A stretch of DNA of 64,000 nt from Myxococcus landrumus (GTDB lineage Bacteria > Myxococcota > Myxococcia > Myxococcales > Myxococcaceae): positions 1,641,001 through 1,705,000 of the forward strand of contig NZ_CP071091.1 of NCBI RefSeq assembly GCF_017301635.1, written 5' to 3'. Shown piece after piece: positions 50,781 through 58,923 of the stretch; within the stretch, counting starts at the first letter, position 1; the number at the start of each line of letters is the position of its first letter. Position numbers and translations under genes: made by a program. The notes beneath the pieces were generated by a model. It made no database searches. It worked only from the letters and a program-made list of their open reading frames with translations, and was not told the DNA's origin.

Positions 50781-52903
50781 TACCGGGCACCCTCCGAAGC
50801 CGTGCCCCCCTTCGCGAGCGCCGCGCCCGCCGCGTCTCGCACCGTGCGGTAGTAGTCGCTCCGAAGCGCGTCGAGCGACTCGGACTGCGTCGTCGCCCCC
50901 ATGCGCTTGAGCGCCGTGGCCGCCGCCGCGCGAATCTCCGGCAGGTCGTGGAAGAGGTCCCGGGCCACCACGTCGGCGGCCTGCGCATCACCCAAGGTGC
51001 CGAGCGCCAGCAACACATCGCGCCGAGCCACGGTGTTCGTCTCGTCCAGGGCCTTGGTGAGCGTGGGCACCGCGTCCTTCGCCTGGATGCGCGCGAGCAA
51101 CACCGCCGCGAGCGCCGCCTCCGGACCGCCGTCCTTCACCACCGTCTGCAGCACGGGGGACGCCGAAGCGGGCACCACCGCGCTCCGAGTCAACGCATCC
51201 AGCACCAGGAGCTTCTCGCTCCCCATCTTCGGGAGCATGTCCACCAGCACGGACACACCTGCTTCACCACCACCGTCCACGAGCGCGAGCGCCAGCGCCT
51301 TCTGGAGGTCGCGCTCGGGCTCGAGCAGTCCTTCGCGCGCCACCGCCACGCCTTCCGCGCCCAGGCGGGTGAGGCCCAGCAGCGCCGCCGTGCGCAGGGG
51401 GAGGCTCGAATCCTGGCTGTAGCCCTTGAGCAGCTCCAGTGCGCCCGGCGCGCGCAACATCGCCAGGGCGCGCAGCACGGTGGCCAGCGGGACGAGGCGC
51501 GCGGGCTCCACGTCGTCGAACAGCTCCGTGGGCACGCGCGGCTTGACCACGGGCCGCCCCGACTCACGGGCACGCTGCGCGTTGAGTGCCTTCACCCGGT
51601 CGAACAGGGTCGCCTGGCGGGAAGCCCTCTCGTCCTTGGGAGCCCCGGGAGGCAGGGCCGCCGCCGAGACCGCGGGGTCGAACTCCGCGCCATACGCCTC
51701 GGGGATCTTCTGCGCGACCCAGTCCGTGCGCAGCGCTTCGAGCCCCTTGGACTCCTGCTCGAGGAGCTTCTGAAGCAGCGGGACGACCGACGCGTCACCC
51801 ACGGACGCCACGGCGTCCACCGCGAGCAGACGCAGGGCGGCATCACTCTGCTGAAGCCAAGGCGTCACCTTGGGCAGCAGCGCCTGTGCCGAGGGCCCCA
51901 GGCCAATGACCGCCTGCAGACCATTCGCGGCGGTGGTCATGCGGGAGAGCCGCTCTCCGATGGGGTCCACCGGGCAGCCACCTCGCGAGCGCATGGCCTG
52001 GGCGGCCACGAGCGCATCGGCGGGGGCACCATCGAGCGCGACGGCACACAGCGCGGCGTCGGTCTCCGGCGTGCGAGGGAAGGACACGATGGCGTCGATG
52101 GCCTGGGGGCTCACCGCGCTCTTCTCCAGCGCCACGGCCTGGAGGCGCGGGGCGACGGAGGGGTCCTGCAGCTTCATCAGCGCGGTGATGGCGGACTCGC
52201 GCAGCTCCGGGAAGCTCTCGTCGAGCAGGAGTGCGATGGCGCCCACGGCCCGCTTGTCACCCGCGTCGCCCAGGCCTCGCACCGCCGCGGCGGCGAGGAC
52301 GACCTGGCTGTCTCGCACGAGCGGCAGCAGCCGGTTGACGGCCTCTGGGCGTCCGCTCTTGCCCAGTTCCTCGGCGGCGCCGACGCGCTCGGGGAGCTCG
52401 CCCTCGGAGAGCGTCAGGAGGTTGCGGTCCCATTGGGACTTGGCCTCGGCGGCGACGACCTCCGCCATGGCGCCGGGCACGTTGGCGTTCTTCAGCGCCT
52501 GGACGATGACCTGACGAGTGGTGCGGCCCCGACGGCCGTACTGCAACGTGAGGTAGGCCTTGGCCTTGTCGTTCTTGACCTTGGAGAGCGCCATGGCGGC
52601 GCGGCCCTGGACTTCCTCATCGGAGTCCTCGAGCAGCTCGCCCAGGAGGTCCACGACGCGAGGGTCCTGGCTCTCGCCGAGGGCGACAGCGGCCTCGGCC
52701 CGGACGATGGAGGCCAGGTCCTTGGCCGCGCGCGTGAAGAGAATCAGGTCGTCCGGATTGTTCTGCCCGGCGAGCTTCTTCACAGCCAGCGCGCGGACCT
52801 CCGGACGAGGACTCTGAAGGTCTGCGAGAAGCTGATCCCGGCTGCCGTTGCAACCGACGGCCAGGACCAGCATGAGGATGAAAGGGCGCGCGCCGGTTCG
52901 CAT
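50780..52903 (-). CDS. HEAT-repeat lipoprotein
   Basis: 707 residues. Lipobox LAVGC (Cys18) with Asn at +2. The rest is almost entirely HEAT-like helical repeats: for example PRPEVRALAVKKLA, ASIVRAEAAVALGESQDPRVVDLLGEL, VVLAAAAVRGLGDAGDKRAVGAIALLL and TVARRDVLLALGTLGDAQAADVV. It offers a large surface for protein binding, probably at the periplasmic face of the outer membrane. It shares one base with the downstream TPR/cNMP gene. The pseudouridine synthase gene ends 84 bp upstream on the same strand. No known partner. Confidence 0.87.
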   Translation of the reverse strand: MRTGARPFILMLVLAVGCNGSRDQLLADLQSPRPEVRALAVKKLAGQNNPDDLILFTRAAKDLASIVRAEAAVALGESQDPRVVDLLGELLEDSDEEVQGRAAMALSKVKNDKAKAYLTLQYGRRGRTTRQVIVQALKNANVPGAMAEVVAAEAKSQWDRNLLTLSEGELPERVGAAEELGKSGRPEAVNRLLPLVRDSQVVLAAAAVRGLGDAGDKRAVGAIALLLDESFPELRESAITALMKLQDPSVAPRLQAVALEKSAVSPQAIDAIVSFPRTPETDAALCAVALDGAPADALVAAQAMRSRGGCPVDPIGERLSRMTTAANGLQAVIGLGPSAQALLPKVTPWLQQSDAALRLLAVDAVASVGDASVVPLLQKLLEQESKGLEALRTDWVAQKIPEAYGAEFDPAVSAAALPPGAPKDERASRQATLFDRVKALNAQRARESGRPVVKPRVPTELFDDVEPARLVPLATVLRALAMLRAPGALELLKGYSQDSSLPLRTAALLGLTRLGAEGVAVAREGLLEPERDLQKALALALVDGGGEAGVSVLVDMLPKMGSEKLLVLDALTRSAVVPASASPVLQTVVKDGGPEAALAAVLLARIQAKDAVPTLTKALDETNTVARRDVLLALGTLGDAQAADVVARDLFHDLPEIRAAAATALKRMGATTQSESLDALRSDYYRTVRDAAGAALAKGGTASEGAR

Positions 52904-52987
52904 CGGTCTCCACGGAGGGAAACGGTGGAAAAGTCGCGGGGGGTTATATCAACACCCCCCTCGTCTCCCAATCCGCAGAGCAGTGCT

Positions 52988-55543
52988 TCAGCGAGGACGG
53001 CGAGGACCCTTGGGGGGGCCGCCGGCCCGGCCGCGCGGAGACTGGTTGCTCCAGCGAGGCTTTCCGCCGTCCTGCTTCTTCTTGCCCCAGTCCTTGAAGC
53101 CCTCGGACTTGCGGGCTTCGTCGGCACCAGCGCCACGGGCGCCCGCGCGGACGACGCGCTCACGAGGAGCGCCCCGGTCATCGTAAGGCTTCCAGGCGCG
53201 TGCCTCGCCGCCTGCTCCCCGAGGGCCCTTGCCGCCGGGCTTGGAGCCGAAGCCACCACGCCCGCGAGGACCCGCGCCTTCCGAGTCGCGACCGCCCGGA
53301 CGACCCGCGCCGGCGCCACGGCCGAAGCGAGGACGTCCCTCGCCCGCGGCGTCACCCCGGCCAGCGCCGCCGAAGCGGCCCGAGCCCGACGAGCTCATGC
53401 CACGCCGAGGACCGCCACGGGCGTCATCCCCGCCAGCGCCGAAGGACCTACGGGCCGGACGATCTCCGCCACCCGCGCCGAAGGGCTTGCGCGCGGGACG
53501 ATCTCCGCCGCCAGCACCGAAGGGCTTGCGCGCGGGACGATCCCCACCACCCGCGCCGAAGGGCTTACGGGCCGGACGATCTCCGCCACGGAAGTCATCG
53601 CCACCCGCGCCGAAGGGCTTACGGGCCGGACGATCTCCGCCACGGGCGTCATCACCACCGGCGCCCCACGACTTACGGGCCGGACGATCCCCACCACCCG
53701 CGCCGAACGGCTTGCGAGCAGGACGATCTCCGCCACGGAAGTCATCCCCCCCCGCGCCGAAGGGCTTACGGGCGGGACGATCCCCACCACCGAACGGCTT
53801 GCGCGCCGGACGGTCTCCGCCACGGGCGTCATCACCACCGGCGCCCCACGACTTGCGCGCGGGACGATCCCCACCACCCGCGCCGAAGGGCTTACGGGCC
53901 GGACGCTCTCCGCCGCGGAAGTCATCGCCACCCGCGCCGAAGGGCTTACGGGCCGGACGATCTCCGCCACGGGCGTCATCACCACCGGCGCCCCACGACT
54001 TACGGGCCGGACGATCCCCACCACCCGCGCCGAACGGCTTGCGAGCAGGACGCTCTCCGCCGCGGAAGTCATCGCCACCCGCGCCGAAGGGCTTACGGGC
54101 CGGACGATCCCCAGCACCGAACGGCTTGCGCGCCGGACGATCTCCGCCACGAGCGTCATCACCGCCGGCGCCCCACGACTTACGGGCCGGACGATCACCA
54201 CCACCAGCGCCGAAGGGCTTGCGCGCCGGACGATCCCCGCCGCGAGCGTCATCACCACCGGCGCCCCACGACTTACGGGCCGGACGATCACCACCACCCG
54301 CGCCGAAGGGCTTACGGGCCGGACGATCACCACCACGGGCATCGTCTGCACCAGCACCCCACGTCTTGCGCGCGGGGCGACCCTCGCCGCCAGCACCAAA
54401 CGACTTGCGGGCAGGACGACCTTCCCCATCCGCACCTCGGGGGCCTCGCGAAGGACGATCCTCGCCACCAGCGAAGCGAGAGCGCGCCCCAGCTCCAGCG
54501 CCCCACTCCTTGCGCGCGGGACGGCCCGAACCCTCGCCATCCGCACTCCGCTCACGACGCGCCGGGCGGTCACCCTCATCGCGACCCGCCCCCGCCGTCT
54601 TCGGACGACCGAAGCGCGCGAGCTTGGAGCCCCCATCCACCACGGGCTTCCACTTGCCACCCTCCGCACGGGGGGCGCTCTTGCGCGCCGCCGCCGCACG
54701 AGGCGCCGGAGCATCATCATCCATTGACAGCTCGTCCTCGTCCGACTCCTCCATGCCCGGCGCCGCGCGCCCGTGACGGCGCGGAGGCAGCCGCAGCTCC
54801 GCGGCCGGAGGCGACACCTTCCCGTCGGCCACCTGGTTCAGCAGGTCGACCTCGGTCTTCTTCAGCGGGCGCAGCTCTCCCGGCCGCAGCCCCTCCACAC
54901 CCACCCCGGCGTAGGCCGGACGGAACAGGCGCACCACGGGGTGCCCCACCGCCGCGCACAGCCGCTTGATGAGGTGCGGACGTCCCTCCGCGACCACGAT
55001 CTTCAACCAGGTGTTCTTCTCGGCGGACTCGAACACGCCCACGGACACCGGCGTCGCCATGCCATCTTCCAGCCGCACGCCACCGCGCAGCTTGTCCAGC
55101 GTGGCGATGTCCGGCTCGCCCTTCACCTTCGCCAGGTACGTGCGAGGAACCTGGAAGCTCGGGTGCGTCAGCTTGTGCGCCAGCGCCCCATCATCCGTGA
55201 AGAGCAGCGCTCCTTCGGCGTCGTAGTCCAACCGGCCCACCGGGAAGAGGCGCTTGCCCGTCTCCTCGATGTAGTTGGCCACCGTGGGCCGCCCCTGCGG
55301 GTCCGACAGCGTCGTCACGACGCCAATGGGCTTGTAGAGCAGGAAGTAGGAAGTCTCGTCCGGCGGAGTGACGAGCTGCCCGTCCACCGACACCAGGTCC
55401 GTGCCCGGCTCCACTCGGCTTCCCAGCTCCGTCACCGTCGTGTTGTTCACCGCCACGCGGCCCGCGGTGATCAGCTCTTCTGCATGCCGGCGCGAAGCGA
55501 CTCCCGCGCGGGCCAGGTACTTCTGTAGTCTTTCGGCCGCCAT
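52988..55543 (-). CDS. rluB: RsuA/RluB-family pseudouridine synthase with a giant Gly/Arg-rich repeat tail
   Basis: 851 residues, over three times the catalytic core. S4 RNA-binding domain (1-60: RLQKYLARAGVASRRHAEELI), catalytic domain (about 62-240) with nucleophile Asp106 in PVGRLDYDAEG and the VGRPHLIKR-like AEGRPHLIKRLCAAVGHPV. The core should convert one uridine in 23S rRNA. Residues about 250-851 are low-complexity: an acidic patch (EESDEDELSMDDD), then 22 consecutive copies of a G(D/E)RPARK(P/S)(F/W)GAG unit, then a Gly/Arg-rich, DEAD-box-helicase-tail-like end. GAGGAGGGG sits just upstream of the ATG at 55543. scpB ends 27 bp upstream. Confidence 0.9.
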   Translation of the reverse strand: MAAERLQKYLARAGVASRRHAEELITAGRVAVNNTTVTELGSRVEPGTDLVSVDGQLVTPPDETSYFLLYKPIGVVTTLSDPQGRPTVANYIEETGKRLFPVGRLDYDAEGALLFTDDGALAHKLTHPSFQVPRTYLAKVKGEPDIATLDKLRGGVRLEDGMATPVSVGVFESAEKNTWLKIVVAEGRPHLIKRLCAAVGHPVVRLFRPAYAGVGVEGLRPGELRPLKKTEVDLLNQVADGKVSPPAAELRLPPRRHGRAAPGMEESDEDELSMDDDAPAPRAAAARKSAPRAEGGKWKPVVDGGSKLARFGRPKTAGAGRDEGDRPARRERSADGEGSGRPARKEWGAGAGARSRFAGGEDRPSRGPRGADGEGRPARKSFGAGGEGRPARKTWGAGADDARGGDRPARKPFGAGGGDRPARKSWGAGGDDARGGDRPARKPFGAGGGDRPARKSWGAGGDDARGGDRPARKPFGAGDRPARKPFGAGGDDFRGGERPARKPFGAGGGDRPARKSWGAGGDDARGGDRPARKPFGAGGDDFRGGERPARKPFGAGGGDRPARKSWGAGGDDARGGDRPARKPFGGGDRPARKPFGAGGDDFRGGDRPARKPFGAGGGDRPARKSWGAGGDDARGGDRPARKPFGAGGDDFRGGDRPARKPFGAGGGDRPARKPFGAGGGDRPARKPFGAGGGDRPARRSFGAGGDDARGGPRRGMSSSGSGRFGGAGRGDAAGEGRPRFGRGAGAGRPGGRDSEGAGPRGRGGFGSKPGGKGPRGAGGEARAWKPYDDRGAPRERVVRAGARGAGADEARKSEGFKDWGKKKQDGGKPRWSNQSPRGRAGGPPKGPRRPR
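53405..54420 (-). repeat. Tandem coding repeats of the pseudouridine synthase tail
   Basis: About 1 kb of near-identical direct repeats, all multiples of 3 bp. Two main unit types alternate: a 13-residue unit (DRPARKPFGAGGG) and an 18-residue unit (DRPARKSWGAGG with DDARGG or DDFRGG). I count 22 RPAR(K/R) cores. Near-identity at DNA level makes copy-number change by slippage or recombination, and assembly errors, likely. Every frame across the block is largely stop-free, which explains the long spurious ORFs there. Confidence 0.9.
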
Positions 55544-55570
55544 TACTTCCCCTTCTTCCATTGCTGCCCG

Positions 55571-56560
55571 TTACTCGGGCTTCGGCCCCTCGGTGCCCGT
55601 CTCGGGCTTCGGGGGCGTGTCTAGGACGCTGGAGCTGGCCTTCTGTGTCCGGTCAGCCGCTTCCATGGCTTCTTCCAGGTCCTCTAGCGCGGCCTCACTC
55701 GCAGCCGCGCTCTTTTCCATCCGCTTCGTGAACCCCGGATCCGACAGGGCCTCCACGGTTCCCGCCGCCACTGGCGCGGGTCGTACTTCTTTCTCCACGA
55801 TTTCGCGATGCTCCTGCGTCAACTCGTGGAACTCCCGCAGCGTGGGCAGCGCTGACAGGTCCTTCAAGGCAAAGAATTCCAGGAATTCACGCGTGGTTCC
55901 GTAGAGGATGGGGCGACCCACCTCCTCGCGCTTGCCGAGAATCTTCACCAACTTGCGGTCAATCAACGCCTTGAGGACGGCGCCGCAATCCACGCCGCGA
56001 ATATCTTCCAGCTCCGGCCGGGTCACCGGCTGCCGGTAGGCGATGATGGCCAGGGTCTCCACCGCCGCGCGGGTGAGCCGCTGAGGCTTCACGCGCAAGT
56101 AGCGCCGCACGTACTCACCCGAGTGAGGGTCCGTGCGGAACTGCCACCCCCCGGCGACCTCGTACAGGACGATGCCGCTGATGCCGTCCCGGTGGCTGCC
56201 GGTGATTTGATTGAGGGCCTCGGCGATGAGCTCCCGCTCGATGCCGGTCGCCTGGTACAGCTCGTCCACAGACAGGGGCCGCTCGGCGACGAAGAGCACG
56301 CTCTCCAGCACGGTGCGGATGCGGTCCTGGGAGAGCTTGCGGCTCTTGGAGACCAGCTTCTCGAAGGACGTCTCCAGGTCGGGCGCGACATCCGAGTCCT
56401 CCTCGATGGCGGCGGCCTCGAACTCGTCCAGCTCGTCGGCGGGACCTGGGCCGGTGACAGCGGCGAGTTCCTCTTCGGAGAAGGGGCTCGGTCCTCCGGA
56501 TGCGCCTTCGGTGTCGACGTCGCTGTCCGGCTTTTTCGGTCCCTTCCTACCGGTAGTCAC
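55571..56560 (-). CDS. scpB: Segregation and condensation protein B
   Basis: 329 residues from GTG 56560, preceded by AAGGAGG about 11 nt upstream, which lies inside the end of scpA. The two winged helices span about 70-240: LESVLFVAERPLSVDELYQAT, GGWQFRTDPHSGEYVRRYLRVKPQRLTRAAVETLAIIAYRQPVTRPELEDIRGVD and VGRPILYGTTREFLEFFAL are characteristic. N-terminal 65 and C-terminal 85 residues are acidic or Ala/Glu-rich extensions. ScpB dimers bind the ScpA kleisin to regulate SMC in chromosome folding. It overlaps scpA by 14 bp. Confidence 0.95.
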   Translation of the reverse strand: MTTGRKGPKKPDSDVDTEGASGGPSPFSEEELAAVTGPGPADELDEFEAAAIEEDSDVAPDLETSFEKLVSKSRKLSQDRIRTVLESVLFVAERPLSVDELYQATGIERELIAEALNQITGSHRDGISGIVLYEVAGGWQFRTDPHSGEYVRRYLRVKPQRLTRAAVETLAIIAYRQPVTRPELEDIRGVDCGAVLKALIDRKLVKILGKREEVGRPILYGTTREFLEFFALKDLSALPTLREFHELTQEHREIVEKEVRPAPVAAGTVEALSDPGFTKRMEKSAAASEAALEDLEEAMEAADRTQKASSSVLDTPPKPETGTEGPKPE

Positions 56561-57416
56561 TCTCGTCAACCTCCTTGGGAGCCAACCGCTCCAGGGCGTC
56601 CCCGTTGGGCAACAGCAACAGGGGGCCGAGCGGCTCGTCCTGTACCACACGAATGAGGCGCCGTTTCACCATCTCCAGGATGGCCAGGAAGGTGATGACG
56701 ATCTCCTGGCGGGTCGGCGTCTCCTCCTGGGAGAACAGGCTCTCGAAGAGCACCTGTCCGGTGGGGCGCAAACGGTCCGCGATGCGGAGGATGGCCTCGG
56801 ACAGGGTCACCTTCTCGCGCACCACCTCGTGCTGGTGCTTGGGCTGCAGGCGCTCCAGGACGCGGTCCAGGGCTTCCACGAGCTTGAGGACGCTGAACTC
56901 CTGGAGCCCCACCTCCTCCTCGGGGATGGGCACCGCCTCCACGGGCACGCTGCGCGCGAAGACATCCCGGCCGAGGATGTCCTGCTTGGCCATGTGCTCG
57001 GCGGCGTCCTTGTACTTCTGGTACTCGAGCAGCCGGCGCACCAGCTCCGCGCGCGGGTCCTCCGGCTCCTCCACCGCCGCCAGGGCCTCGCCGCCCTCGG
57101 GGACGGCCACCGCGTCCTGGCGGGGCAGCAGCATGCGGCTCTTGAGGTGGGCCAACGTGGACGCCATCACCAGGAACTCCCCGGCGATGTCCAGGTTGAT
57201 CTCCCGCATCCGCTCCAGGTGCTCCAGGTACTTCTCGGTGATGAGCGCCAGGGGGATATCGAAGATGTCGACCCGGTGCTCCTTGATGAGATGGAGCAAC
57301 AGGTCGAGCGGGCCCTCGAAGTTGGGCAACGCGACGCGGAAGGCGTCCCCCGGAGTCCGGGGAAGCTCGCCTTCGCGAAGGCCCTCGTCGGCCGAGGTGG
57401 GGCGGCCGTCACTCAA
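56547..57416 (-). CDS. scpA: Segregation and condensation protein A (kleisin)
   Basis: 289 residues. NFEGPLDLLLHLIKEHRVDIFDIPLALITEKYLEHL (cut at its start by residues 32 onward) identifies ScpA; the middle carries SRMLLPR and RAELVRRLLEYQKYKDAAEHM, and the C-terminal winged helix EIVITFLAILEMVKRRLIRVVQ. It bridges SMC heads and binds ScpB. The start is TTG 57416: no ATG or GTG occurs in frame between the upstream stop codon near 57461 and the conserved region. The 162-bp gap 57417-57578 to trpS holds AAGGAGG followed by a seven-codon reading frame, otherwise nothing clear. Confidence 0.95.
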   Translation of the reverse strand: MSDGRPTSADEGLREGELPRTPGDAFRVALPNFEGPLDLLLHLIKEHRVDIFDIPLALITEKYLEHLERMREINLDIAGEFLVMASTLAHLKSRMLLPRQDAVAVPEGGEALAAVEEPEDPRAELVRRLLEYQKYKDAAEHMAKQDILGRDVFARSVPVEAVPIPEEEVGLQEFSVLKLVEALDRVLERLQPKHQHEVVREKVTLSEAILRIADRLRPTGQVLFESLFSQEETPTRQEIVITFLAILEMVKRRLIRVVQDEPLGPLLLLPNGDALERLAPKEVDESDYR

Positions 57417-57578
57417 CGGCGGAACCTGGCTGCCCTTCTGGCTTTCGGTGGCGGCTCGTCATCATGCAAGGGCCCGGATGCGCCAGCCTCAAGCACCAGC
57501 CGGGGGACACACCTCCTTAACAGTGGGTTCCAGGTGGGTCAAACAAACGGCGGTAAACACCCGTTCAGGCCCCAGCCC

Positions 57579-58625
57579 TCATGGAATTCCGACGGCGCGG
57601 CGAATCTTGTCCATCAAGCGGGTGGCCTCCGCGCGGGCCCGGTCGGCGCCGTCCTTGAGGATGCGCTCCAGCTCCGCCGGGTCATTCACCAGTTCGGCGT
57701 GGCGCTGACGGGCCGGACCGAAGGTCGCATGATAGGCCTCCAGGAGCTTCTTCTTGTAGTCGCCGTACCCCTTCCCGCCCGCCCTCCAGCTGGCGTCCAC
57801 GTCCTTGAACTCCGACTCGGGCAGCAGGAGCTTGAGCAGGTCGTAGAGGGGGACTTCGCTGGCGACGGACGAGTCCGCGGGCTTGCCGTCCGGCACGGGC
57901 TTGGGCGCATCGACCGGGGTCGAGTCCGTCTTGATGGACATGATGCGCTTCTTGATTTCCTTCTCGTCCGCGAACAGCTCGATGGTGTTCCCGTACGACT
58001 TGGACATCTTCTTTCCGTCGACGCCGGGCACCGTCTGGGTGGACTCCTGGATGCGCGCGGAGGGCAGCTTGAGGATGCCGGGCGTGTGGCCCCGCTCCTT
58101 GCCGTCCGGGTCCGCGGGGTCATAGCCCGGCACGTACTCGGTGTTGAACTTCACGGCCCAGTCGCGGGCGAACTCCACGTGCTGAATCTGGTCCTTGCCC
58201 ACCGGGACGGCGTCCGCGCTGTAGAGCAGGATGTCCGCGGCCATCAGCACCGGGTAGGCGAAGAGGCCGAAGTCCGGGCTGATGCCCTTGGCGACCTTCT
58301 CCTTGTAGCTGTGGGCCCGCTCCAGGTTCGAGTGGGGCACGACGGTACCCAGAATCCAGTAGAGCTCGAGCACCTCGCGCACGTCGCTCTGGCGAAAGAG
58401 CACGGCCTTCTTGGGGTCCACGCCCAGCGCCAGGTACGCCACCGCGGCCTCTCGCGTGAGCTCCAGCGCGAGCTTGGGGTCGCGCACGGTGGTGAGCGCG
58501 TGGAGGTTGGCGATGAAGTAGTAGGCCTCGCTCTCGTCCTGCAGTTGGACGAACTGGCGAATGGCGCCGTAGTAGTTGCCGATGTGCAGCTTTCCAGAAG
58601 ACTGCACGCCTGAGAGGGTCCGCAT
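57579..58625 (-). CDS. trpS: Tryptophanyl-tRNA synthetase
   Basis: 348 residues, normal for bacterial TrpRS. Class I motifs are present: HIGN in SSGKLHIGNYYGA (14-17) and KMSKS in GKKMSKSYGN; AYPVLMAADILLYSADAVPVGKDQIQHVE forms the tryptophan pocket region. It charges tRNA-Trp with tryptophan. A 40-residue insertion-like stretch after IMSIKTDSTPVD is usual for the long-lidded subgroup. ATG 58625 starts the family homology; the leader upstream carries a 13-bp hairpin and a pairing that could hide the start region. Divergent from the DUF4388 gene. Confidence 0.95.
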   Translation of the reverse strand: MRTLSGVQSSGKLHIGNYYGAIRQFVQLQDESEAYYFIANLHALTTVRDPKLALELTREAAVAYLALGVDPKKAVLFRQSDVREVLELYWILGTVVPHSNLERAHSYKEKVAKGISPDFGLFAYPVLMAADILLYSADAVPVGKDQIQHVEFARDWAVKFNTEYVPGYDPADPDGKERGHTPGILKLPSARIQESTQTVPGVDGKKMSKSYGNTIELFADEKEIKKRIMSIKTDSTPVDAPKPVPDGKPADSSVASEVPLYDLLKLLLPESEFKDVDASWRAGGKGYGDYKKKLLEAYHATFGPARQRHAELVNDPAELERILKDGADRARAEATRLMDKIRRAVGIP

Positions 58626-58668
58626 GTCGGGTTCCGAATCGGGAAGTCGAGAGTCGGGAATCAGAATG

Positions 58669-58698
58669 CAGAACCCAGAATCCACATTCTGCGTTCTG
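58669..58698 (-). promoter_or_regulatory. Stem-loop in the trpS leader
   Basis: On the minus strand CAGAACGCAGAAT (58698-58686) and ATTCTGGGTTCTG (58681-58669) pair over 13 bp with one mismatch around a 4-nt loop GTGG. The stem lies 44-73 nt before the ATG in an AT-richer stretch. GGGTTCTG of its 3' arm can instead pair with CGGAACCC (58636-58629), which ends 3 nt before the ATG, so two exclusive folds exist. No T-tract follows the first stem, so it is not a simple terminator. Confidence 0.55.
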
Positions 58699-58814
58699 CG
58701 TTTCTTGAGGTGGTTCGCACACCCGACCCGCCCCTGCAACCCTCCGTTCATCCCCCAACGCCCCCGCCGCCTCGCCAGGGCGGACCACGCGCGTGCCTGA
58801 AAAATTGCGACCCG

Positions 58815-58836
58815 CAAGGAATTCCCAAGGAATTCC
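58815..58836. repeat. Two adjacent exact copies of an 11-bp operator-like unit
   Basis: CAAGGAATTCC occurs at 58815-58825 and again at 58826-58836 with no spacer. Each unit contains the palindrome GGAATTCC. The pair, one helical turn apart, is flanked by TTGCGA on both sides (58805-58810 and 58843-58848). It sits in the 298-bp divergent region between trpS and the DUF4388 gene, about 90 bp before the latter's ATG. No known regulator consensus comes to mind. Confidence 0.5.
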
Positions 58837-58923
58837 AGGGACTTGCGATTGAGCGGCGGCGGGTGGAGCGCTACCCTGCTCTCCACATCCGCGAGCAACC
58901 CCTCCCGAGGAGGATGAACGGGC

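Noticed and set aside
53405..54420. Possible CRISPR array
   Set aside because: The regular repeats have no spacers of constant unique sequence, are in-frame coding, and no cas gene is near.
53395..54720. A 441-codon minus-strand frame made of VVIVRPVSPSARV-like repeats
   Set aside because: It is the tandem repeat of the pseudouridine synthase tail read one base out of frame; the true frame has the S4 and catalytic domains.
50948..54727. A 1,259-codon plus-strand open frame
   Set aside because: It is antisense to the HEAT lipoprotein and the repeat tail. Its product is low-complexity and shows no domain; third-position GC bias and the stop-free repeat block explain it.
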